A DNA stretch of 8,514 bases from Bacteroidota bacterium (GTDB lineage Bacteria > Bacteroidota > Bacteroidia > Bacteroidales > Prolixibacteraceae), in the NCBI GenBank assembly GCA_030706665.1, contig JAUZOB010000134.1, forward strand, positions 1 to 8,514. The letters are read 5' to 3'. The translations under genes were made by a program, and so were the position numbers. This document shows, piece by piece, positions 1 through 6,472 of this stretch; position 1 is the first letter of the stretch, and every line of letters begins with the position of its first letter. The notes beneath the pieces were generated by a model. That model had not been told where the DNA came from. It worked only from the letters and a program-made list of their open reading frames with translations, and ran no database searches.

Positions 1-30
1 ACGGGTCGGTTTCATAAATATTCAGAAGGC

Positions 31-2244
31 TTATTTCTTCAAGTTCTGATTAAGAAACTCATTAAAAAGTTCATAGAGGTGTGTACGTGTATTTCCACCA
101 TAGATGCCATGATTTCGGTTGGTATAGACATGCATGTCAAATTGGATGTTAGCCTGTACCAGTTTTTCGGCAAATTCCATTGTGTTTTGAAAATGAACGT
201 TATCGTCAGCTGACCCATGAACGAGCAGGAGTCTGCCTTTTAATTCACCGGCATGGAAAAGAGGTGAGTTTTGGTCGTACCCGTCAGGATTCTCCTGGGG
301 GGTACGCATATATCGCTCGGTGTAGATATTATCATAGAAACGCCCGTTGGTTACCGGAGCGACGGCGATACCGGCTTTGAAAATTCCATTTCCTTTTTCA
401 AGACAAAGATTAACCATGAATCCTCCATAACTCCAGCCCCAGATTGCAATGTTTTTTGCATCGACAAATGGAAGGGTTGTTAGATAGTGTGCTGCTTCGA
501 TCTGGTCATCCGATTCAAATTTCCCCAGTTGCATGTAAGTACATTTCCTGAATTCTTCACCGCGAGCACCGGTTCCTCTTGGATCAACACAAACGACCAA
601 ATATTCGTTTTGTGAAAGATAATTTTCCCATCCTAATCCCCAACGATCAAGAACCTGTTGTGAATTAGGACCACTATATTGAGTCATCACTACCGGGTAT
701 TTCTTATTGGAATCGAAATTAACGGGTTTAATCATCCATCCGTTCAGTTCGATTCCTTGTGAAGTAGTGAATTTGAAAAACTCTTTGGGATTGAATTGGT
801 ATTCCGACAAACGTTGTTTTAATGCAGAGTTATCTTCGAGAACACGGATTAGCTTTCCCTGACTGTCATGAAGAGTTATCACCGGAGGTGTTGAGACGTT
901 TGAAAAAGAATTGATAAAGTATTTGAACCCTTCGCTGAACTCAGCAGAGTTTGTTCCTTTCTGAGTTGATAGACAGATTCTCTTTTGTCCGTCCCATGAT
1001 AGGGCATATACTTCACGACGCATTGGCGATTCTTGTGCAGCTTGGTAATAGAAGATCTTTCTTATAGGATCGTAGCCATAGAAAGCTGTAACATCGAATT
1101 TCCCGTTTGTGATCTGTTTGATCATTCTTCCTCCCATATCATAAAGATACAGATGATTGTATCCATCTCTTTCGCTTGAAATGATGAGCTGTTTGTTGTC
1201 GTTTAGGAAGAATAAATTATTGAAGTTTTCTTCATCAATATATCGTTTGTTCTCTTCGGTAAAGGCCACACGGCTCGCTCCGGTTGCCGGATTCACAAAG
1301 AGATATTCAAGTTTGTTTTGCAACCGGTTAAGACGCATTACGGTGAGTATATCCGGACTATTTGACCATTGAATTCTGGGAATATATTGATCGGTTTCGG
1401 ATCCAATGTCAGCTTTAATGCTTTTCTTATAAATTACATCGTAAATATAGATCTGAACAATTGAGTTTTTTTCTCCTGCTTTAGGGTATTTATAAGTATA
1501 GTTGTCAGGATAGAGAGCGTTTTTTTCAATTGCAGGTTTTTCTCCTTTAAAACGATTCATGCTATATTGTGGCACCTGGCTTTCGTCGAAACGATAGTAG
1601 GCGAGAGTTTTACTATCTGGTGACCATGCGAATGCTTTGCTAAAGCTGAACTCTTCTTCATAAACCCAGTCTGGGGCGCCATTAATGATTTTATTGAATT
1701 CCCCGTCGGTAGTTGCCTGACTCTCTGTGTTGAATCTCAAACTCTTAATGAATATGTTGTTGTCCCTTACAAAAGCAACGCGTTCTCCGTCAGGTGAGAA
1801 CGTAGCCAGTTGCTGACGACCATTTGATGAAAGTGGAGAAAATTCTTTGGTAATACTATTCCAGATATAATAATCTGCAGTGAAGGAATGACGATAAATA
1901 TTTTTGGGATTTGTTGTCAATAATATCTTTGTCTCTGTGCTTGAGAATTCATAATCGGTAAATGAACTGATAGGACAATCTTTAATTTTTTTCAGATCAA
2001 GAAGGATCTCAATCTTTTTCCCTGTCTGGTAACTATATTTCACAATTTGAGTATTACCGGCTTCAACGGTTGTATAAGAAAGTCCGTCTTTCATTGACTT
2101 TACTTCCCACACAGATTTTGCAGAAAATGTATTGTCTCTGGTAAAATCTGTTACTTTAAAACTATGAGTGCCATTTTGAGCAGAAGCAAAGAGGACTGTA
2201 AATAGTAAAAAGAACAAAAAAGTTAAGCGTTGCATAGTGATCAT
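31..2244 (-). CDS. dpp4: Dipeptidyl peptidase IV (S9B family serine peptidase), exported
   Basis: Removes X-Pro or X-Ala dipeptides from the N-terminus of peptides, probably in the periplasm as part of peptide scavenging. The 737-residue protein starts with a hydrophobic signal peptide (about residues 4-22) ending A-S-A before Gln23, a common cleavage context in Bacteroidota. An N-terminal beta-propeller (about 30-480) carries the DPP IV glutamate motif DWVYEEEF (Glu196-198), which binds the substrate amino group. The C-terminal alpha/beta hydrolase (about 490-737) has the nucleophile in GWSYGGF (Ser605), Asp680 in SADDNVH and His712 in NRNHGIYGG; Tyr523 in QYSGP is the likely oxyanion tyrosine. 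YDNIYTERYM and ADDNVHFQ fit DPP IV better than the related prolyl tripeptidyl peptidase, which has Glu at the position of Asp638. The length fits bacterial DPP IV. ATG codons at 2244 and 2235 are both possible starts; the second (MQRLTF) gives a more usual signal peptide. It is divergent from thrS and appears monocistronic here. Confidence 0.95.
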   Translation of the reverse strand: MITMQRLTFLFFLLFTVLFASAQNGTHSFKVTDFTRDNTFSAKSVWEVKSMKDGLSYTTVEAGNTQIVKYSYQTGKKIEILLDLKKIKDCPISSFTDYEFSSTETKILLTTNPKNIYRHSFTADYYIWNSITKEFSPLSSNGRQQLATFSPDGERVAFVRDNNIFIKSLRFNTESQATTDGEFNKIINGAPDWVYEEEFSFSKAFAWSPDSKTLAYYRFDESQVPQYSMNRFKGEKPAIEKNALYPDNYTYKYPKAGEKNSIVQIYIYDVIYKKSIKADIGSETDQYIPRIQWSNSPDILTVMRLNRLQNKLEYLFVNPATGASRVAFTEENKRYIDEENFNNLFFLNDNKQLIISSERDGYNHLYLYDMGGRMIKQITNGKFDVTAFYGYDPIRKIFYYQAAQESPMRREVYALSWDGQKRICLSTQKGTNSAEFSEGFKYFINSFSNVSTPPVITLHDSQGKLIRVLEDNSALKQRLSEYQFNPKEFFKFTTSQGIELNGWMIKPVNFDSNKKYPVVMTQYSGPNSQQVLDRWGLGWENYLSQNEYLVVCVDPRGTGARGEEFRKCTYMQLGKFESDDQIEAAHYLTTLPFVDAKNIAIWGWSYGGFMVNLCLEKGNGIFKAGIAVAPVTNGRFYDNIYTERYMRTPQENPDGYDQNSPLFHAGELKGRLLLVHGSADDNVHFQNTMEFAEKLVQANIQFDMHVYTNRNHGIYGGNTRTHLYELFNEFLNQNLKK

Positions 2245-2299
2245 GTTTTAATAAAGTTCAGGATAATCTGTAGAATCTTGTTGAGATCACAGAATCATA

Positions 2300-2307
2300 C
2301 AAAAATA
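2300..2307 (-). promoter_or_regulatory. Candidate -7 promoter element for the DPP IV gene
   Basis: Read on the minus strand this is TATTTTTG, which fits the Bacteroidota primary-sigma -7 consensus TAnnTTTG. It lies about 55-70 bp upstream of the DPP IV start. I see no good TTTG -33 element at the expected 19-20 bp spacing, so the call rests on the -7 element alone in an AT-rich region. Confidence 0.4.
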
Positions 2308-2376
2308 GAGATCTTTTTTTGTATTTTAATGCAATATCAACTCCCCTAAAAGTGAGATTAATTCGGTATAATATTA

Positions 2377-2384
2377 TATCTTTG
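2377..2384 (+). promoter_or_regulatory. Candidate -7 promoter element for the thrS operon
   Basis: TATCTTTG matches the Bacteroidota -7 consensus TAnnTTTG exactly and is followed by C, giving the frequent TTTGC form. It lies 33 bp before the thrS ATG, so the inferred leader is only about 25 nt, too short for a T-box or other long attenuator. No clear TTTG is present 19-20 bp upstream. A TATAAT hexamer just upstream (about 2367-2372) is an alternative in sigma-70 terms, but that is not the usual form in this phylum. Confidence 0.5.
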
Positions 2385-2416
2385 CACGTTGAAAATTTAC
2401 TGTTAAATAATTTGTG

Positions 2417-4366
2417 ATGATCAAGATTACCCTTCCTGATAATAGTGTCAGAGAATATGCTTCAGGAGTAACCGGAATGGAGATAGCAGAATCGATTAGT
2501 AATCGTTTAGCTAAAGAAGTATTGTCCATTACGGTTAATGGTGAAGTGTGGGATTTAAACCGGCCGATCAGTCAGAATGCCTTAATCAGACTGAACACCT
2601 GGGATGATGCTGAAGGTCGCCATGCTTTCTGGCATTCATCTGCTCACTTGATGGCTGAAGCTATTGAAGCTTTCTATCCTGGAACTAAATTCGGAATTGG
2701 ACCATCTATTGAAACCGGATTCTACTATGACGTAGATCTTCCGAATGGTCAGCAGCTCACAGAAAAAGATCTGGAGAAATTAGAAAAGAAAATGATAGAG
2801 TTGGCTCGAACCAAGAGTCGCTTTGTTCGTGAAGATATTTCGAAAGATGAGGCATTGACGCTTTTTACGGAGCGCAATGATACTTATAAGGTTGAGTTGA
2901 TTACTGATTTGGCAGACGGAACGATCACGCTATACAAACAAGGACAGTTTACAGATCTTTGTCGTGGTCCGCATTTGCCGGATACCAGCTATATCAAAGC
3001 CATTAAGCTTACCAGCATTGCCGGTGCTTACTGGAGAGGGAACGAGAAGAACAAAATGTTAACCCGTATCTATGGTGTAACATTCCCTAAACAAAAGCTT
3101 CTCGAAGAATACCTTACCCTGATGGAAGAAGCTAAAAAACGCGACCACAGGAAGATCGGTAAAGAAATGGAACTTTTCATGTTCTCTCAGGAAGTGGGAC
3201 AAGGGTTGCCTATGTGGTTGCCTAAAGGAACGATGCTTCGCGAACAATTGGAAAAGTTCTTAAAACAGGTTCAGAAAAGTTTTGGTTATTCGCAGGTTAT
3301 CACTCCTCATATCGGAGATGTTAAATTGTACAAAACCAGTGGTCACTTCCAAAAGTATGGCAAAGATTCTTTTCAGGTAATCAATACTCCGATGGAAGGA
3401 GAACAGTTTATGCTGAAACCGATGAACTGTCCTCATCATGCTGAAATCTATAAATTCAAACCACGTTCTTATAAAGATCTACCGTTGCGCTTTGCTGAAT
3501 TTGGAACGGTATATCGTTATGAACAGAGTGGTGAGCTTCACGGATTAACCCGTGTGCGAGGCTTTACTCAAGATGATGCACACATCTTCTGCCGCCCTGA
3601 TCAGTTGAAAGAAGAGTTTATGAAAGTGATTGATATCATTTTCATCATCTTTAAGGCACTCGATTTCAAAGATTATAAAGCTCAAATTTCTTTGCGTGAC
3701 CCCAATAATACTGAGAAGTATATTGGTTCGGATGAGAACTGGAACAAAGCAGAACAGGCTATCGTAGAAGCTTGTCAGGAGAAAGGATTACAAACTGTAA
3801 CCGAGCTCGGGGAAGCTGCGTTCTATGGTCCGAAACTTGATTTCATGATCAAAGATGCGTTGGGAAGAAACTGGCAGCTTGGAACTATTCAGGTTGATTA
3901 TAACCTGCCGGAACGATTTGAATTAGAATATATCGGAGCTGACGATAAACGTCATCGTCCTGTTATGATACACAGAGCGCCTTTTGGCTCAATGGAGCGT
4001 TTTTGTGCAGTACTAATTGAGCACACTGCTGGAAAGTTCCCGTTATGGCTTACACCTGATCAGGTTGTAGTATTACCGATCAGTGAAAAGTATAATGAAT
4101 ATGCCGAAAAAGTTTTGAATTTTTTAAATAATTCCGATATTCGCGCAGTAATTGACGACCGTAACGAGAAAATAGGCAGGAAGATCCGTGATAATGAACT
4201 TAAGCGAATTCCTTATCTGCTCATCGTAGGGGAAAAAGAAGCAGAAACTGGTGAAGTTTCAGTTCGTCGCCAAGGTGAGGGAGACAAAGGAAGTTTGACC
4301 ATGGAAGCTTTTGCCGATATGATCAAAGCTGAAGTTAAAGACCAGCTTGCTTTCATTTACAGTTAA
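2417..4366 (+). CDS. thrS: Threonine--tRNA ligase
   Basis: Cytoplasmic class II aminoacyl-tRNA synthetase that charges tRNA-Thr and hydrolyses mischarged Ser-tRNA-Thr. The 649-residue protein has the full bacterial architecture: TGS domain (about 1-62), SAD editing domain with HSSAH (His73, His77) and LCRGPH (Cys182, His186), catalytic core (about 245-540), and C-terminal anticodon-binding domain (about 545-649). The zinc ligands are Cys338 in MNCPHH, His389 in DDAHIF and His519 in MIHRAPFGSMERF; the last also holds class II motif 3, and FAEFGTVYRYEQSG is motif 2. All key residues are intact. The start region reads GTGATG; I choose the ATG at 2417 because MIKITLPD is the usual family N-terminus, and GTG at 2414 would add one residue. 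There is no Shine-Dalgarno sequence, as is normal in this phylum. It is the first gene of thrS-infC-rpmI-rplT; infC follows after 34 nt. Confidence 0.97.
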   Translation: MIKITLPDNSVREYASGVTGMEIAESISNRLAKEVLSITVNGEVWDLNRPISQNALIRLNTWDDAEGRHAFWHSSAHLMAEAIEAFYPGTKFGIGPSIETGFYYDVDLPNGQQLTEKDLEKLEKKMIELARTKSRFVREDISKDEALTLFTERNDTYKVELITDLADGTITLYKQGQFTDLCRGPHLPDTSYIKAIKLTSIAGAYWRGNEKNKMLTRIYGVTFPKQKLLEEYLTLMEEAKKRDHRKIGKEMELFMFSQEVGQGLPMWLPKGTMLREQLEKFLKQVQKSFGYSQVITPHIGDVKLYKTSGHFQKYGKDSFQVINTPMEGEQFMLKPMNCPHHAEIYKFKPRSYKDLPLRFAEFGTVYRYEQSGELHGLTRVRGFTQDDAHIFCRPDQLKEEFMKVIDIIFIIFKALDFKDYKAQISLRDPNNTEKYIGSDENWNKAEQAIVEACQEKGLQTVTELGEAAFYGPKLDFMIKDALGRNWQLGTIQVDYNLPERFELEYIGADDKRHRPVMIHRAPFGSMERFCAVLIEHTAGKFPLWLTPDQVVVLPISEKYNEYAEKVLNFLNNSDIRAVIDDRNEKIGRKIRDNELKRIPYLLIVGEKEAETGEVSVRRQGEGDKGSLTMEAFADMIKAEVKDQLAFIYS

Positions 4367-4385
4367 AAAGATTGATAATTAATTT

Positions 4386-4393
4386 AAGGAGGA
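4386..4393 (+). promoter_or_regulatory. Strong Shine-Dalgarno sequence of infC, deciding an ATA start
   Basis: AAGGAGGA is a near-perfect complement of the 16S rRNA 3' end. The G of GGAGG at 4392 is followed by 8 nt and then ATA at 4401, which is ideal spacing. No other gene in this window has a recognisable Shine-Dalgarno sequence, so its presence here is a deliberate signal and marks the true infC start upstream of the first in-frame GTG (4494). Confidence 0.85.
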
Positions 4394-4400
4394 TTTAGCC

Positions 4401-4964
4401 ATAGTTGTTAATAAAACTCGAATAATATCCGGACGCAATTTTAGAGAAGAAAAGATCGCATTTCGGATAAACCACCAGATCACCGCACGGGAAGTGAGAT
4501 TGGTTGGTGATAATATAGAAACCCCAGGCGTTTATTCGCTTTCGGAAGCATTAAGAATGGCCGATGAACAGGAACTTGATTTGGTAGAGATTTCACCGAC
4601 TGCCGAGCCCCCTGTTTGTAAAATCATTGATTTGCAAAAGTTTCTTTATCAGCAGAAAAAGAAACAAAAAGAAATCAAAGCCAAGTCAGTTAAGGTTACA
4701 GTGAAGGAAATCCGATTCGGTCCTAATACCGATGACCATGACTTCCAGTTTAAATTACGCCATGCTGAGAAATTTCTTGCTGAAGGTGCGAAAGTAAAGG
4801 CTTATGTATTTTTTAAAGGTAGAGCTATCCTGTTTAAAGAACAGGGAGAGATATTACTTCTACGTTTTGCGCAGGAACTTGAAGAAGTTGGAAAAGTTGA
4901 GCAGCTGCCAAAACTTGAAGGTAAACGTATGACAATGTTTATTTCGCCTAAGAAGAAAAAGTAA
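4401..4964 (+). CDS. infC: Translation initiation factor IF-3, probable ATA start
   Basis: IF3 binds the 30S subunit, prevents premature 50S joining and proofreads initiator tRNA and start codon. The frame is open from 4383, just after a TAA at 4380-4382. From ATA at 4401 the protein has 187 residues, close to the family norm. The conserved N-domain opening FRINHQITAREVRLVGD (residues 21-37) lies partly upstream of the first in-frame GTG (4494, residue 32), so starting there would cut off real IF3 sequence. Further landmarks are DLVEISPTAEPPVCKIIDL (about 60-78), a basic linker (about 84-100), KEIRFGPNTDDHDFQFK, AYVFFKGRAILFKEQG, and a C-terminal LEGKRMTMFISPKKKK. Leu78 replaces the Tyr or Phe usual after the conserved Asp. 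There is no ATG between thrS and 4494. Among near-cognate codons only 4401 is preceded by a Shine-Dalgarno sequence. The family identity is certain; the exact start is inferred. Confidence 0.9.
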   Translation: MVVNKTRIISGRNFREEKIAFRINHQITAREVRLVGDNIETPGVYSLSEALRMADEQELDLVEISPTAEPPVCKIIDLQKFLYQQKKKQKEIKAKSVKVTVKEIRFGPNTDDHDFQFKLRHAEKFLAEGAKVKAYVFFKGRAILFKEQGEILLLRFAQELEEVGKVEQLPKLEGKRMTMFISPKKKK

Positions 4965-4993
4965 TTTTTCTGGAAAAATTAAAATTTTAAAAG

Positions 4994-5191
4994 ATGCCTA
5001 AGACAAAAACGAATTCCGGTGCTAAAAAGAGATTCAAACTTACCGGAACAGGAAAGATCAAAAGGAAACACGCTTTTCATAGTCACATTCTGACTAAAAA
5101 AGCTACAAAGCGTAAACGTAATCTTACCTATTGGGGAGCTGTATCTCCATCTGATGAGAGCAACGTTAAGCTGATGCTAAACATGAAATAG
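4994..5191 (+). CDS. rpmI: 50S ribosomal protein L35 (bL35)
   Basis: A small basic protein of the large ribosomal subunit, 65 residues, the usual family length. It opens MPKTKTNSGAKKRFKLTGTGKIKRKHAFHSHILTKK, which is the characteristic L35 pattern (MPK-K-T-SGA-KRF-TG-GK-KR), and is rich in Lys and Arg. It starts 29 nt after infC in the conserved infC-rpmI-rplT order and has no Shine-Dalgarno sequence, only an A-rich upstream stretch. Confidence 0.97.
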   Translation: MPKTKTNSGAKKRFKLTGTGKIKRKHAFHSHILTKKATKRKRNLTYWGAVSPSDESNVKLMLNMK

Positions 5192-5197
5192 TATCAT

Positions 5198-5207
5198 ACC
5201 TCCTTTT
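5198..5207 (+). promoter_or_regulatory. Anti-Shine-Dalgarno-like tract after rpmI
   Basis: ACCTCCTTTT, seven bases after the rpmI stop, shares nine consecutive bases (ACCTCCTTT) with the usual 3' end of bacterial 16S rRNA. It can form seven Watson-Crick pairs (CCTCCTT) with the infC Shine-Dalgarno core AAGGAGG at 4386-4392 in the same transcript. Whether this has a function is not shown; a short pyrimidine tract could arise by chance. Confidence 0.3.
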
Positions 5208-5245
5208 GAAAAATTAGAATATTCGAATAGGTAGTTGTTTAACCG

Positions 5246-5288
5246 GAGTGTTCAGCCTTAAAGATTCCTCAACGGAACGCTGGCGCTC
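5246..5288 (+). promoter_or_regulatory. Stem-loop in the rplT leader, candidate L20 autoregulatory site
   Basis: The outer arms GAGTGTTCAGC (5246-5256) and GCTGGCGCTC (5279-5288) form ten pairs, including two G-U, with one bulged T. Inside, TTCC (5265-5268) and GGAA (5274-5277) close a five-base loop, separated from the outer stem by an A-rich asymmetric internal loop. The element ends 15 nt before the rplT ATG. In E. coli and Bacillus, L20 represses its own operon by binding mRNA that mimics its 23S rRNA site, so a structured leader here is plausible. The structure was found by eye, without folding or covariation support. Confidence 0.45.
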
Positions 5289-5303
5289 GAAAATCAAATT
5301 ATT

Positions 5304-5648
5304 ATGCCAAGATCAGTAAATCACGTTGCTTCTAGAGCAAGAAGAAAAAAAGTTCTTAGTGCTACCCGGGGTTACTTCGGTTCCAATAAGAACGTTTGGA
5401 CAGTTGCTAAAAATGTATACGAAAAAGGTCTACAGTATGCTTACCGTGACCGTCGTGCTAAAAAACGTAGTTTCCGCGCTTTGTGGATTCAACGTATCAA
5501 TGCTGCTGCCCGCATGGAAGGTATGTCTTATTCACAATTAATCGGAAAACTGAAGGTTAACAATATCGATATAAACAGGAAAGTTCTTGCCGACTTGGCA
5601 ATGAATCAACCTGCTGCCTTCAAGGCAATCGTTGACAAGGTGAAATAA
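5304..5648 (+). CDS. rplT: 50S ribosomal protein L20 (bL20)
   Basis: Binds 23S rRNA early in 50S assembly and, in studied bacteria, also represses its own operon. The 114-residue protein has the typical L20 pattern: MPRSVNHVASRARRKKVLSATRGYFGSNKNVWTVAK at the basic N-terminal extension, then YAYRDRRAKKRSFRALWIQRINAAAR, and the C-terminal globular part MSYSQLIGKLKVNNIDINRKVLADLA. The length is normal. It lies 112 nt after rpmI, a longer gap than elsewhere in the operon and one that holds an RNA stem-loop. It is the last gene of the operon, followed by an intrinsic terminator. Confidence 0.97.
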   Translation: MPRSVNHVASRARRKKVLSATRGYFGSNKNVWTVAKNVYEKGLQYAYRDRRAKKRSFRALWIQRINAAARMEGMSYSQLIGKLKVNNIDINRKVLADLAMNQPAAFKAIVDKVK

Positions 5649-5691
5649 ACATCACGATAAAAAATAGGTTGAAATAAACATGGCTAAATAG

Positions 5692-5726
5692 AAAGCCGCT
5701 CGGGTATATCCCGGAGCGGCTTTTTT
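5692..5726 (+). terminator. Intrinsic terminator of the thrS-infC-rpmI-rplT operon
   Basis: AAAGCCGCTC (5692-5701) pairs with GAGCGGCTTT (5714-5723), extended inward by GGG/CCC across one bulged G around a TATAT loop, and is followed by TTTTTT (5721-5726). This is a textbook rho-independent terminator, 44 nt after the rplT stop. Read on the minus strand the stem is followed only by TTTCTATTT, so it could end peroxiredoxin transcripts weakly as well; I see no other hairpin downstream of that gene. Confidence 0.92.
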
Positions 5727-5779
5727 GATTTTACGGACTATGGTTTTTTATTTGTTACTTACAGTTGACTCATCTCTTC

Positions 5780-6340
5780 TCATTCAACAATTTTTATTAC
5801 ATCCTCTCCCTTTTCCCAGTTGCAGGGAGTAAGTTCTCCTGTCTGAAGTGCATCTAATACCCTGATTACTTCATGAATATTCCGGCCTATACTCAGATCA
5901 TTCAGACTGACCCAACGTATCGTCCCTTCAGGATCGACAATATAAGTAGCCCGATAAGCAATCTTTTCTTCGGCTTCCAGAATTCCAAGTTCTTCACAAA
6001 GTGATTTGGAGGTATCAGCAACCATTGGAAATTTTAAGTTTTTCAATCCGGGATGATTCTTCCTCCAGGCTAGGTGCACAAACTCTGAATCTGTTGATCC
6101 TCCCAGTAACATCGTATTCCGGCTTTTAAATTCCTCGTAGTTTTTATTGAATTCTTCGATTTCTGTGGGACATACAAAGGTGAAATCTTTTGGCCACCAG
6201 AAAAAAACCATCCATTGCCCGTCTTTCTTGTGGCACTCTGAAGTAATCGTATCAAACTCTTTCCCAAATTGCAGTGAGACAACAGCAGTCTTTTTGAATT
6301 CCGGGAACTTACTCCCTACACTTAAAATTCTATTTTCCAT
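5780..6340 (-). CDS. Peroxiredoxin, AhpC/TSA family (typical 2-Cys)
   Basis: Reduces hydrogen peroxide and organic hydroperoxides in the cytoplasm using a reactive cysteine. The 186-residue protein has a single thioredoxin-fold AhpC/TSA domain. The active-site motif PKDFTFVCPTEI gives Pro50, Thr54 and peroxidatic Cys57; Arg130 in YRATYIVDPEG completes the site. The C-terminal ELTPCNWEKGED supplies the probable resolving Cys173, which makes it a typical 2-Cys enzyme. Cys36 and Cys115 are extra. There is no signal peptide. No AhpF, AhpD or thioredoxin gene is in the window, so its electron donor is unknown. The TPCNW ending differs from the VCPA(N/G)W of classical AhpC, so I give no gene symbol; it may be called AhpC-like. 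It is transcribed divergently from sucC, with a promoter-like pair and an OxyR-like dyad upstream. Confidence 0.94.
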   Translation of the reverse strand: MENRILSVGSKFPEFKKTAVVSLQFGKEFDTITSECHKKDGQWMVFFWWPKDFTFVCPTEIEEFNKNYEEFKSRNTMLLGGSTDSEFVHLAWRKNHPGLKNLKFPMVADTSKSLCEELGILEAEEKIAYRATYIVDPEGTIRWVSLNDLSIGRNIHEVIRVLDALQTGELTPCNWEKGEDVIKIVE

Positions 6341-6383
6341 GATTCAATATTTTAATGTTTAATGTTTCGTGTGATTTACACAA

Positions 6384-6415
6384 CAAATATTGTAAGATGT
6401 TGAGAATAAATCAAA
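6384..6415 (-). promoter_or_regulatory. Candidate promoter of the peroxiredoxin gene
   Basis: On the minus strand, TTTG (6412-6415) is followed after exactly 20 bp by AATATTTG (6384-6391). This is a full -33 TTTG and a 7-of-8 match to the -7 consensus TAnnTTTG at the spacing used in Bacteroidota. The implied transcription start is near 6378, about 38 nt before the ATG. Confidence 0.55.
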
Positions 6416-6430
6416 TCAATAATATTTATG
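6399..6430 (+). promoter_or_regulatory. Candidate promoter of sucC
   Basis: GTTG (6399-6402), 20 bp, then TATTTATG (6423-6430): each element differs by one base from the Bacteroidota consensus TTTG and TAnnTTTG, at good spacing. It would place the start near 6436 and give a leader of about 120 nt. It overlaps the inferred divergent peroxiredoxin promoter. The match is imperfect in AT-rich DNA. Confidence 0.33.
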
Positions 6431-6432
6431 TG

Positions 6433-6453
6433 CTCATAGATGATCCCTATGAG
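6433..6453. promoter_or_regulatory. Perfect dyad CTCATAG-N7-CTATGAG, OxyR-like operator candidate
   Basis: Arms 6433-6439 and 6447-6453 are a perfect 7-bp inverted repeat around ATGATCC. The core is ATAG-N7-CTAT, which equals one half of the E. coli OxyR recognition element (ATAGntnnnanCTAT), and it also satisfies the LysR-family T-N11-A rule. It is centred at 6443, about 65 bp upstream of the inferred peroxiredoxin start. The second ATAG/CTAT pair of a full OxyR tetramer site is not present on either side. Confidence 0.5.
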
Positions 6454-6472
6454 AGAATCATAACTCCTTAAA

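Noticed and set aside
1157..1372. Plus-strand frames inside the DPP IV gene (also 180-380 and 271-483)
   Set aside because: They lie opposite a full-length, well-conserved peptidase and encode nothing recognisable.
31..2244. Prolyl tripeptidyl peptidase instead of DPP IV
   Set aside because: The length is compatible, but the YDNIYTERYM, SADDNVHFQ and TNRNHGIYGGNTR motifs are of DPP IV type, and Asp rather than Glu follows the Tyr at 637.
2385..2416. T-box or other attenuator upstream of thrS
   Set aside because: The inferred leader is only about 25 nt, no terminator-like stem is present, and T-boxes are not typical of this phylum.
4494..4964. IF3 starting at GTG 4494 (156 residues)
   Set aside because: It removes conserved N-terminal IF3 residues that are encoded in frame upstream and has no ribosome-binding signal, while the ATA at 4401 has an ideal one.
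5204..5240. Internal promoter between rpmI and rplT
   Set aside because: A TTTTG is present at 5204-5208, but no TAnnTTTG-like element follows at a suitable distance.
6147..6362. 71-codon plus-strand frame opposite the peroxiredoxin gene
   Set aside because: It is antisense to the conserved active-site region of the peroxiredoxin; no independent coding evidence.
6414..6472. Full-length OxyR tetramer site (two ATAG-N7-CTAT units)
   Set aside because: Only the central unit matches; the positions 7 bp outward on both sides do not carry ATAG or CTAT.
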